Source: a virus. Taken from it: 38,078 bases of DNA. The stretch is from the IMG/VR virus record IMGVR_UViG_3300027969_004375, positions 1-38,078 of that record. One strand, 5' to 3'. The notes below the pieces were generated by a model. It saw nothing but the letters and a program-made list of their open reading frames with translations, had not been told where the DNA came from and made no database searches. The position numbers and the translations under genes were made by a program. How positions within the stretch are numbered: the first letter of the stretch is position 1; each line of letters starts with the position of its first letter. Below, in pieces: positions 1 to 5,590 of this stretch.

Positions 1-197
1 GCTACAACCTCTTTTTCGACGAATCCTGGGCGAGCTTTTAGTACTGCAATTCTGCGTTGAATTTTTGGTGCAGTCTTTTTACGAGCATTGACCAGCAACT
101 TTTCTAACTGGGTTACATTCAGCGGCCCTAAGCGTTCCCGACCATTCTTGGTACGCATTGGATCTGATTTGCGAGCTTTTTGTCCTGTCTTTGCCAT
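1..197 (-). CDS. Small basic protein, 3' end outside window
   Basis: The frame opens with ATG at 197 and stays open to the left edge, so at least 65 residues are present and the C-terminus is missing. The protein is rich in Lys and Arg (starts MAKTGQKARKSDPMRTKNGR) and has no membrane segment or Cys motif. The basic, low-complexity start would suit a nucleic-acid-binding or structural role, but I do not recognise a family. The upstream stretch 198-276 before the first tRNA shows no gene and no clear promoter. Confidence 0.6.
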   Translation of the reverse strand, partial: MAKTGQKARKSDPMRTKNGRERLGPLNVTQLEKLLVNARKKTAPKIQRRIAVLKARPGFVEKEVV

Positions 198-276
198 GTT
201 GTTTCCTTGTGTTATATTTTACTTATAACTGGAATAGCTGGCAATTAAAATTCTGGTGGGCCCTGAAGGTGTTTTG

Positions 277-350
277 TGGACCCCTCCGGACTCGAACCGG
301 AATAGTACAAATTATGAGTTTGCGGCAATAACCAATTATGCTAGAGGTCC
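277..350 (-). tRNA. tRNA with anticodon CAU (elongator Met or Ile2)
   Basis: A full cloverleaf folds on the minus strand. The acceptor strands GGACCTC and GGGGTCC pair over 7 bp with one G-U, the T-arm is TCCGG-TTCGAGT-CCGGA, and the anticodon arm is GCAAA-CTCATAA-TTTGT with CAT at the anticodon. The discriminator is A and CCA is not encoded. The first pair is G-C, so the C-A mismatch of initiator tRNA is absent. CAU can be elongator Met or, with lysidine at C34, Ile decoding AUA. The sequence alone does not separate these. Confidence 0.88.
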
Positions 351-376
351 ACAAAACATCCTTGCCCTACAAAACT

Positions 377-466
377 TGGCGGAAGCGGTCCGATTCGAAC
401 GGACGGAGGATTTAACTCCTCGGCAGGTTAGTAATCTGCTGGTTTCGGCCACTCACCCACGCTTCC
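377..466 (-). tRNA. tRNA-Ser with anticodon ACU
   Basis: This is a class II tRNA of 90 nt with encoded CCA and discriminator G, as expected for serine. The acceptor GGAAGCG pairs with CGCTTCC, the long variable arm is GAGGA-GTTAAA-TCCTC, and the T-arm is GTCCG-TTCGAAT-CGGAC. The anticodon loop reads TTACTAA, giving ACU where bacterial AGC/AGU-reading tRNA-Ser normally has GCU. The last anticodon-stem pair is an A-C mismatch. It lies between the CAU and Glu tRNAs. Confidence 0.87.
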
Positions 467-474
467 GTACAACT

Positions 475-550
475 TGGCGCTCCCGACCGGATTCGAACCG
501 GTGTACTTGCCGTGAAAGGGCAATGTCCTAGGCCTCTAGACGACGGGAGC
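475..550 (-). tRNA. tRNA-Glu (UUC)
   Basis: Canonical 76-nt tRNA on the minus strand. The acceptor GCTCCCG pairs with CGGGAGC, the anticodon arm is TTGCC-CTTTCAC-GGCAA (anticodon TTC), and the T-arm is ACCGG-TTCGAAT-CCGGT. The discriminator is G and CCA is encoded. It is the first of three tRNAs downstream of the small 53-codon gene and probably shares a transcript with the omega-like operon. Confidence 0.95.
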
Positions 551-557
551 CTGTACT

Positions 558-719
558 TTACCTCATGAATTGTTGTTGCTTAATGGCCTTGTTGATAGCT
601 TTGATGCGTTGGTTGGCGTCCATGATACTACGGCTAGCCGATTCGCGTTTTTCACTCTTGGTCCACTGTCCTGCAAGGGTACGGCCTAATTCACTTGATG
701 TTTGTTGTGGCTTTGCCAT
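558..719 (-). CDS. Small hypothetical protein, 53 aa
   Basis: ATG at 719 follows one base after the stop of the omega-like gene, and the stop TAA lies 8 bases before the tRNA-Glu. The product starts MAKPQQTSSELGRTLAGQWT and is charged and probably helical, with a C-terminal half rich in Lys, Gln and Ile. It shares the MAK start and basic character of the gene at 1-197 but no clear motif. The spacing makes it part of the operon driven by the consensus promoter at 972-1000. I do not recognise its function. Confidence 0.65.
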   Translation of the reverse strand: MAKPQQTSSELGRTLAGQWTKSEKRESASRSIMDANQRIKAINKAIKQQQFMR

Positions 720-720
720 G

Positions 721-948
721 CTATTTTACCTTTGCTAAGTAATCAACTAAATTGACCTGCCCTGCTTGGATTTCATGCAGTGCATCTACGCAGGTCACAT
801 AACGGTTGGTGTCTTCACGGTGAACACGTTTGAGTTCACGCAGTCGTTGTGCGCCAATTAGGACCATGTCATAACGTCCGCCGCCAGCTTGACGTACACA
901 CTGTTCCATATCAATCGCTGGGCCACGACTTGCAATTCTTGCTTTCAT
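721..948 (-). CDS. RNA polymerase omega subunit-like protein
   Basis: This 75-residue protein matches the omega (RpoZ) layout. An N-terminal basic start leads into DMEQCVRQAGGGRYDMVLIG (compare the family pattern of Glu-Asp-Cys followed by N/G-R-F/Y-x-L-V-L), then AQRLRELKR, then the helix ALHEIQAGQVN, which resembles the ALREI-x-x-G-x-V end of proteobacterial omega. Cellular omega is about 65-90 aa. It assists assembly of RNA polymerase around beta prime. The ATG has a good AGGAG site. A perfect TTGACA-17-TATAAT promoter lies just upstream, so expression should be immediate-early. Identification is by pattern only; a phage protein of the same fold with a different partner remains possible. 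Confidence 0.72.
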   Translation of the reverse strand: MKARIASRGPAIDMEQCVRQAGGGRYDMVLIGAQRLRELKRVHREDTNRYVTCVDALHEIQAGQVNLVDYLAKVK

Positions 949-971
949 GATATCTCCTGTTGTAAAAGTGT

Positions 972-1000
972 ATTATATATTAAATTGATGGCAATGTCAA
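972..1000 (-). promoter_or_regulatory. Consensus sigma70 promoter for the omega-like operon
   Basis: On the minus strand TTGACA (1000-995) is separated by 17 nt from TATAAT (977-972). Both hexamers are perfect matches. The predicted transcript starts near 965 and covers the omega-like gene, the 53-aa gene and three tRNAs. No TATAAATA-type late box is present in the spacer. Confidence 0.88.
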
Positions 1001-1049
1001 TATGAGTATGCTCATTTGATCTTGTTAAAATTGAACAACGGCACGTTGA

Positions 1050-1667
1050 TTATACCGGCTCTTTATTTGTTATATTTAAATATTCTTGATATAGTTCTTC
1101 CCAATTTAAAATTATGTTTTTAAAAAAATAAGGACTTTTTTGATGTACCTTCCCAACTCGCAATTCATTGTATTCTAAGCCCAATTCGTCAGCAAGAAAT
1201 TTTGCCCCTTGATCTATTAGATCTTCGTAGTAAATTGTTACAACTTTTTTATAAACAGATAAATTAACTTTATGGTCCCAACTACGCTTTGATTTTAGTA
1301 AATTAATAAATTTTAATTTGTCAATGACAGTTGGCTCTACAACTTTGCTACTATAATCTTTACCGCTCCATTCATTGACTATGTTGGCTACAATAACACT
1401 CATTAATTGAGCAAATACATCTTTCCTGAGACTTATTATTAAAGTTACAGTTGCTGGATCTAAATCTTTGATTAAATTAATGTCATGCAGATGTATTACT
1501 ACATTTTGATCTTTAATATGTTGCCGACATTCTTTTTCATTCATCGGAAGCCATAGCCCGTACGCATCAGCTAATCCTCCTTTATTAAACGGAGTACCTG
1601 CTAACATCTCTAGTATAATATGACTTCCGGTTCTTCCTGGAGAAAAAATAGTATAGACACTGTTCAT
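1050..1667 (-). CDS. Sulfotransferase-like protein
   Basis: About 205 aa. The N-terminal strand-loop-helix TIFSPGRTGSHIILEML resembles the 5'-phosphosulfate (PAPS) binding loop of sulfotransferases, with R-T-G-S-H in the loop. A later segment LIISLRKDVFAQLMSV resembles the 3'-phosphate binding region, where an Arg follows a hydrophobic strand. Such enzymes move sulfate from PAPS to sugars or proteins. ATG codons occur at 1673 and 1667. The first overlaps the TATAAATA box, so a transcript starting 5-7 nt downstream would begin at the second; I therefore chose 1667. Short for the family, so the acceptor cannot be named. Confidence 0.6.
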   Translation of the reverse strand: MNSVYTIFSPGRTGSHIILEMLAGTPFNKGGLADAYGLWLPMNEKECRQHIKDQNVVIHLHDINLIKDLDPATVTLIISLRKDVFAQLMSVIVANIVNEWSGKDYSSKVVEPTVIDKLKFINLLKSKRSWDHKVNLSVYKKVVTIYYEDLIDQGAKFLADELGLEYNELRVGKVHQKSPYFFKNIILNWEELYQEYLNITNKEPV

Positions 1668-1672
1668 GCCCA

Positions 1673-1680
1673 TATTTATA
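1673..1680 (-). promoter_or_regulatory. Late-type promoter box TATAAATA
   Basis: A perfect T4-type late box on the minus strand ends at the A of the first candidate ATG of the sulfotransferase-like gene. Late transcripts in T4 start roughly 5-7 nt downstream of the box, which would place the 5' end on the second ATG and give a leaderless mRNA. Confidence 0.65.
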
Positions 1681-1743
1681 GATCAATTCCGCTTGTCTCA
1701 ATGTTTCCATTCGTTATAAAAATTTGTGTGTTGACCGTTAGCA

Positions 1744-1820
1744 TGGTACCCTGGGGAGGATTCGGACCTCCACATTCCGATTTCTTGGACCGGTGACTTT
1801 ACCTGTTTGTCTACCAGGGC
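1744..1820 (-). tRNA. tRNA-like gene, identity unclear (formal anticodon AAG)
   Basis: A cloverleaf folds with acceptor GCCCTGG/CCAGGGT (a G-U at the first pair), D-stem GAC/GTC, anticodon stem CCGGT/ATCGG, T-arm GGAGG-TCCGAAT-CCTCC, discriminator A and encoded CCA. The anticodon loop reads CCAAGAA. Position 33, almost always U, is C, and the formal anticodon is AAG, which would be Leu, yet the variable loop is short (5 nt), unlike tRNA-Leu. The stem resembles that of tRNA-Trp. It may be a decaying, re-purposed or unusually decoded tRNA. Confidence 0.7.
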
Positions 1821-1826
1821 TAATTT

Positions 1827-2438
1827 TTACATTGTTACTTGTGTGGTACCATTACCGTTTTGAAAACCTATTACACCACCTTCTGCTTCGATCCGTTTAA
1901 TTACATCTTCGAACAGTATTGGAGCAAAATCAGTTTGCTCAACACAAACACAGTGGTAGCGCACATCGTTCTCATCACTGTAAAGAAGTTCTCCGGTCTT
2001 GACGTTTACTCCACGAATTTTCTTTACGCGATTTGCGTGAGTATGTCCGTGAATATTGACTCCAAAACGTCCTAAGCTTTCTGGGTGAACCGGAATGTGA
2101 CTAAGTATCATTCCGTTCATAACATGGTATCCACGTAGACTTCTAAAGTAAGGAGTGTAGTCCTCGTCTTTAAAGATATCATGGTTGCCACGTATAAGAA
2201 CTTTGTCACCGTTGAGCCTGTTCAAGATAGGCAAAGCCCGGCGGTTGATAACCACATCACCCAAGTGATACACTTTGTCATTAGGGCGAACACGGTTGTT
2301 CCACGCTTCGACCATAAACTCGTCCATTTCTTCCGGAGTGTCAAATGGACGCAACTTGGTTACACCATCATTACGGGTGAAGTGGCACACACCTTTGTGA
2401 CCAAAGTGAGTATCGCTTACTAAAAATACACTAGGCAT
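1827..2438 (-). CDS. Calcineurin-like metallophosphoesterase
   Basis: 203 aa. The metal-binding blocks of the family are all visible: SDTHFGH near the start (D-x-H), HLGDVV (GDxx), RGNHD (GNHD), SHIPVH (H) and the final GHTHAN (GHxH). These bind two metals and hydrolyse phosphomonoesters or diesters; the substrate is not predictable. The start at 2438 is set by a strong AAGGAGG site 6 nt upstream; longer in-frame starts would run into the tRNA-Trp gene. It lies between two tRNA genes, with its stop 7 nt from the unusual tRNA at 1820. Confidence 0.88.
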   Translation of the reverse strand: MPSVFLVSDTHFGHKGVCHFTRNDGVTKLRPFDTPEEMDEFMVEAWNNRVRPNDKVYHLGDVVINRRALPILNRLNGDKVLIRGNHDIFKDEDYTPYFRSLRGYHVMNGMILSHIPVHPESLGRFGVNIHGHTHANRVKKIRGVNVKTGELLYSDENDVRYHCVCVEQTDFAPILFEDVIKRIEAEGGVIGFQNGNGTTQVTM

Positions 2439-2460
2439 ATGTGCCTCCTTTCTTTGTGAT

Positions 2461-2534
2461 TGGCGCCGGTCTAAGGAATCGAACCTCAATTAACGGTTTT
2501 GGAGACCGCTGTAATGCCATTATACCAGACCGAC
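2461..2534 (-). tRNA. tRNA-Trp (CCA)
   Basis: 74 nt. The acceptor GTCGGTC pairs with GACCGGC (one U-G), the anticodon arm is GCGGT-CTCCAAA-ACCGT with anticodon CCA, and the T-arm is TGAGG-TTCGATT-CCTTA. The discriminator is G, as expected for Trp, and CCA is encoded. It is separated by one base from the tRNA-Cys gene. Confidence 0.94.
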
Positions 2535-2535
2535 C

Positions 2536-2613
2536 TGGAGGTGAAGGTTGGATTCGAACCAACGATTGTAGAGATTTGCAGTCACTTGCCTTGGACCACT
2601 CGGCCACTTCACC
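2536..2613 (-). tRNA. tRNA-Cys (GCA)
   Basis: 78 nt including the encoded CCA. The acceptor GGTGAAG pairs with CTTCACC, the anticodon loop is CTGCAAA (anticodon GCA) and the T-arm is GTTGG-TTCGAAT-CCAAC. Discriminator U is the Cys identity base. The anticodon stem AGTGA/TCTCT has a central T-T mismatch, so the arm is weaker than usual. Confidence 0.9.
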
Positions 2614-2621
2614 ATAATACA

Positions 2622-2795
2622 TTAATCTTTAACTTTAAAATATAGCGGACTTTGGTCACGAGCCTGAATCATGTCTGCAGCCCTACGAATCTTATCTTGA
2701 AACAGTTTGGTCTTGAGTTCTTCACTCAGTGTTAAATTACTAAATTCCCAAGCCTGTCTCACAATACGATCGTTTAATTTTGTAAAATCTGTCAT
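2622..2795 (-). CDS. Small hypothetical protein, 57 aa
   Basis: The ATG at 2795 has an AGGATAAC site directly upstream and starts MTDFTKLNDRIVRQAWEFSN, ending LYFKVKD. The product is mixed-charge and probably helical. The frame stays open upstream through the terminator and possible small RNA, but that extension has no ribosome site. Translation from 2795 requires some read-through of the terminator at 2811-2844 or a separate start. It lies 8 nt before the tRNA-Cys gene. Family unknown. Confidence 0.65.
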   Translation of the reverse strand: MTDFTKLNDRIVRQAWEFSNLTLSEELKTKLFQDKIRRAADMIQARDQSPLYFKVKD

Positions 2796-2810
2796 GTTAT
2801 CCTTTCCTCT

Positions 2811-2844
2811 AAATAAAAAACCCCGGAGTGTTAAGTCCAGGGTT
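2811..2844 (-). terminator. Intrinsic terminator of the putative small RNA
   Basis: Minus-strand hairpin with 9 paired bases (2836-2844 with 2819-2827, one U-G), loop 2828-2835, followed by a U-rich run at 2811-2820. It lies just 16 nt before the ATG of the 57-aa gene, so it could also act as an attenuator. Confidence 0.82.
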
Positions 2845-2974
2845 CTTAAATACGATTTAAAACTTATTCTATTCAGAACCCCTTGCACCATCTTCGCAGA
2901 CCACTGGCCACAGATTGGATTGCCCAATAATGAGTAGGGTTGACAAAGAAAGATGCAAGTTATTATTCATCATA
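2811..2974 (-). ncRNA. Putative phage small RNA (about 160 nt) with terminator
   Basis: A perfect sigma70 promoter (2981-3009) and a strong intrinsic terminator enclose this segment. The terminator has a 9-bp stem AACCCTGGA/TCCGGGGTT, an 8-nt loop, and a U-rich tail at 2811-2820. The transcript can form a long-range helix between CTTGCATCTT near its 5' end and AAGATGGTGCAAG about 60 nt later. No frame inside has a start with a ribosome site. The role is unknown; it may be regulatory or the leader of the 57-aa gene, with the terminator acting as an attenuator. Confidence 0.5.
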
Positions 2975-2980
2975 GCAAGT

Positions 2981-3009
2981 ATTATACAAGGGTATTTATA
3001 CTTTGTCAA
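2981..3009 (-). promoter_or_regulatory. Consensus sigma70 promoter with embedded late box
   Basis: TTGACA (3009-3004), a 17-nt spacer and TATAAT (2986-2981) on the minus strand, both hexamers perfect. The spacer contains TATAAATA, the T4-type late box, so the site could serve both early and late transcription with start points about 12 nt apart. Confidence 0.87.
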
Positions 3010-3020
3010 CCAGTATAGTA

Positions 3021-3028
3021 CATAAATA
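3021..3028 (+). promoter_or_regulatory. Late-type box CATAAATA for plus-strand cassette
   Basis: CATAAATA ends 4 nt before the ATG at 3033 of the first radical SAM gene, on the plus strand. There is no ribosome site between box and ATG, so a late transcript would start at or next to the ATG. It is divergent from the promoter at 2981-3009. Confidence 0.5.
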
Positions 3029-3032
3029 TTCC

Positions 3033-4058
3033 ATGCTTAAACTCCACGAAATTACTCGACTTCAAATTGAACTTACTACTCGTTGTAACTCTCGATGCCC
3101 CATGTGCATGCGTAATTATCGGGGGCTTGAGTACAATAGCGGATATCCAATAACTGAGTTGTCTTTAGAAGATATTAAAAAAATATTGAAACCAGATTTT
3201 TTAAAGCAAATCGACCATGTGTTGTTTAATGGTAATTTGGGAGATTTTGGACTGGCCAAAGACGGAATTGAGATTGTTCGGTACCTAGTTGATAATAACT
3301 GTAATGTTAATATTTACACCAATGGTAGCATGAGAACTCCAGATTGGTGGGCACGGTTAGCACTGCCAGGAGTCAAAGTGGGATTTGCATTGGATGGCTT
3401 AGCAGACACGCACTCTCTCTATCGTCAGGATACGGATTGGAATACGGTAATTAAAAATGCTACAGCATTTATTGCCGCCGGCGGCACTGCAATTTGGAGA
3501 TTTATTCCATTTACCCATAATCAACATCAAGAAAAAGAGTGTAGAGAATTGGCCAAAGAATTAGGATTTAAATATTTTGATAACATTAGTGATGGAAGAA
3601 ACAATGGACCAGTTTATAGTCGTACTGGGGATTTTAGTCATTGGCTTGGTGAACCATGGCCCAACACTGCTATAGAGCCTGATATTATCTCCATGATACA
3701 AAGTCATATCACTTGGTTTGATGCAAAAACATTTAAATCATCAAAAGACATCACTCCACTGAATATTGGGTGTAATCATAAACGAAATCAAGAATTATAT
3801 ATTGCTGCAAATGGAGAAATATATCCATGTTGTTATCTTGGCTATTATCCAAAGACCATGCACCACGCAGGCAATGAACAATTAAAACTTTTAGTGCAAG
3901 GAAATAATGCCTTGGAATCGTCATTGGAAGATTGTATTAAATGGTTTGATAGTGTTGAACACACATGGGATATGCCAAGCATTGCAGAAGGCAGATTGTA
4001 TACTTGTGTAAATACTTGCGGATCGTGGAAACCTCCTGTAAACAAACAAACACTATGA
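3033..4058 (+). CDS. Radical SAM protein with SPASM-like C-terminus
   Basis: 341 aa. The motif CNSRCPMC (CxxxCxxC) near residue 18 binds the SAM-cleaving [4Fe-4S] cluster, and the following barrel has an NGNLGD stretch and an NIYTNG strand. The C-terminal third carries further Cys residues (NIGC, then YPCCYLG after NGEIYPC, then C in DCIKWF, and CVNTCG), the pattern of SPASM auxiliary-cluster domains found in peptide-modifying and sugar-dehydrogenating radical SAM enzymes. It is the first gene of the only plus-strand cassette and overlaps the next by ATGA, so they should act together. The ATG at 3033 was chosen over an upstream TTG because it follows the late box and matches the usual start of the domain. 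Substrate unknown. Confidence 0.85.
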   Translation: MLKLHEITRLQIELTTRCNSRCPMCMRNYRGLEYNSGYPITELSLEDIKKILKPDFLKQIDHVLFNGNLGDFGLAKDGIEIVRYLVDNNCNVNIYTNGSMRTPDWWARLALPGVKVGFALDGLADTHSLYRQDTDWNTVIKNATAFIAAGGTAIWRFIPFTHNQHQEKECRELAKELGFKYFDNISDGRNNGPVYSRTGDFSHWLGEPWPNTAIEPDIISMIQSHITWFDAKTFKSSKDITPLNIGCNHKRNQELYIAANGEIYPCCYLGYYPKTMHHAGNEQLKLLVQGNNALESSLEDCIKWFDSVEHTWDMPSIAEGRLYTCVNTCGSWKPPVNKQTL

Positions 4059-4933
4059 CACAACGAATAATCATTAATAAACTAGAATTTTATATCACAA
4101 ATGTATGTAATTTAACCTGCTCCGGTTGCAATAGATACAATAATTATAAATTTGCTGGATGGGAAAAATGGGAAGATTACGAACCAATTTTTAAAAAGTG
4201 GGCGGAAAAAATTGATATTATTAAGCCAGTGGTTCTTGGCGGAGAACCACTACTCAATCCTTCAATCACTAAATGGATTGAAGGAATACGTCTCTTGTGG
4301 CCAGATCACTATGCACCACAAATACAATCAAACGGTACCAGGATTGATTTAGTTCCAGGATTGTACGACTCGTGCAAGGCAATCGGGGCTTGGATAGGAA
4401 TTAGTTTACATTCGCTTGATGATCGAGATGCAATTTTTACTCGTATTAGAAATTATCTGGTGCATCCTATAAAAGAAACTAACGATTTAAATTCACCCAT
4501 TGGGTCTACATTTCAATTTATTGATGCTAATAGAGTTGAAGTTCATGTATGGATTAGTGATCACTTTAATCAAAGCAACATTATAGAAGGTCCTAACGGT
4601 GAATTTAAATTATATAATAGTGATCCATTAAAAGCACACAGCAATTGTGGGTTTGTACAGTGGAAAAATTATCATTTCATTGATGGAAAAATTCATAAAT
4701 GTGGACCGGCACCGTTAATGCAACAGTTTGATCAACAGTATCCATTTGATGTATCGGATGAAGACAGAGCACTGATACATAGTTATCGTGGGTTGAGTAT
4801 AGATGAATTTGATGAACGCGGTGAAGAATTTTTCCGTACACTAGATGACCCTATTCCGCAATGTAAATTTTGCCCCGAGTCATACGAATACAAAAAAATA
4901 CAATTTTCAAATCTAAAACCTAACAAGGTTTAA
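4055..4933 (+). CDS. Radical SAM protein, second of a pair
   Basis: 292 aa. CNLTCSGC (CxxxCxxC) lies near residue 18, followed by PVVLGGEPLLNP (the GGEP motif that contacts SAM) and QIQSNGTR. The C-terminus has a CGFVQW Cys, then HKCGPAP and QCKFCPES, suggesting one auxiliary cluster, shorter than in its neighbour. It starts on the ATGA overlap with the previous gene, and a bidirectional terminator follows its stop. Two adjacent radical SAM enzymes in one late cassette suggest a two-step modification of a peptide, sugar or cofactor, but no substrate peptide gene is visible. Confidence 0.85.
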   Translation: MTQRIIINKLEFYITNVCNLTCSGCNRYNNYKFAGWEKWEDYEPIFKKWAEKIDIIKPVVLGGEPLLNPSITKWIEGIRLLWPDHYAPQIQSNGTRIDLVPGLYDSCKAIGAWIGISLHSLDDRDAIFTRIRNYLVHPIKETNDLNSPIGSTFQFIDANRVEVHVWISDHFNQSNIIEGPNGEFKLYNSDPLKAHSNCGFVQWKNYHFIDGKIHKCGPAPLMQQFDQQYPFDVSDEDRALIHSYRGLSIDEFDERGEEFFRTLDDPIPQCKFCPESYEYKKIQFSNLKPNKV

Positions 4934-4938
4934 TCAAT

Positions 4939-4966
4939 AAAAAAAGCCTCCTTAGGAGGCTTTTTT
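4939..4966. terminator. Bidirectional intrinsic terminator
   Basis: The stem GCCTCC/GGAGGC with a 3-nt loop is flanked by A-runs on one side and T-runs on the other, so it can stop transcription from both directions. It ends the plus-strand radical SAM cassette and the convergent outer-membrane protein gene, whose stop is 19 nt away. Confidence 0.92.
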
Positions 4967-4984
4967 GTGAACTCTAATTAACTA

Positions 4985-5437
4985 TTAGAATGAGTACTTG
5001 ACACCGGCAGTTACAATGTTACCATCGTATGCTTTAGTAATGTTGTTACCTTTTTGATATGCATAATCAGCAACTAAATTAACTTTAGATGTAACTGGGT
5101 ATGCAATACCGGCACCTATAAAACCAGCACCGCCATTGGATGCTTTTGCACTTTGTGGATCGACAAAAGCAACGCCTGCACGAACATTAGTTTGTACTGG
5201 ACCTAATTTAATTACATCATAGCTGGCACTAGCAGTGTAACGATTTACATCGGTACGCTGAGTTGTGCTACGATCGGCTGTGGCTTGAACACCAATTTTT
5301 CCAAAAGACTGTCCAACTGAAATACCAACCAGATTGTTTTCGGAACCCATATTGCGACCACCATACACACCAACATCAGCGGCGCTTGCAACCCCGGCGG
5401 CTACAGTTAATGCTACTGTTAAGATTACTTTTTTCAT
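4985..5437 (-). CDS. Outer-membrane beta-barrel protein
   Basis: 150 aa. The N-terminus MKKVILTVALTVAAGVASA is a typical Sec signal peptide with cleavage after ASA. The rest alternates polar and hydrophobic residues, with repeated G-V-x-A-x and Y/F-x-x strands, and ends AGVKYSF; a C-terminal Phe is the usual recognition signal for outer-membrane barrel assembly. At about 130 mature residues it suits a small 8-stranded barrel. ATG 5437 has an AAGGAAA site. A hairpin GTTCAC/GTGAAC and a CTAAATAT late-like box lie upstream. In phages such proteins can alter receptor access or exclude rivals; the role here is inferred. Confidence 0.8.
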   Translation of the reverse strand: MKKVILTVALTVAAGVASAADVGVYGGRNMGSENNLVGISVGQSFGKIGVQATADRSTTQRTDVNRYTASASYDVIKLGPVQTNVRAGVAFVDPQSAKASNGGAGFIGAGIAYPVTSKVNLVADYAYQKGNNITKAYDGNIVTAGVKYSF

Positions 5438-5561
5438 TCTAATATTTCCTTTTAAAAGAAAGTTCACTGATCTGTGAACCTAGACAAATATTTAGTGGTT
5501 ACTACTAGTGGTTAGCAATTTTTGCAGACTTTCTTGGTACTTTTAGGAGTTAGCAACGCAT

Positions 5562-5586
5562 AAAAAGAAACCCGCCGAAGCGGGTT
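5562..5586 (-). terminator. Intrinsic terminator of the tmRNA gene
   Basis: On the minus strand AACCCGC and GCGGGTT form a 7-bp stem around a TTCG tetraloop, followed by TCTTTTT. It lies about 40 nt after the tag stop codon and ends the tmRNA transcript before the outer-membrane gene region. Confidence 0.93.
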
Positions 5587-5590
5587 CTAC

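Noticed and set aside
277-350. Initiator tRNA-Met
   Set aside because: The first acceptor pair is G-C; initiator tRNA has a mismatch there.
256-531. Open frame of 91 codons on the plus strand
   Set aside because: It runs antisense across three tRNA genes and has no ribosome site.
2431-2622. Open frame of 63 codons on the minus strand
   Set aside because: It spans the tRNA-Trp and tRNA-Cys genes and is produced by their sequence.
2622-2927. Longer 101-aa version of the 57-aa gene
   Set aside because: The extension runs through a terminator hairpin and lacks a ribosome site; the internal ATG at 2795 has AGGATAAC.
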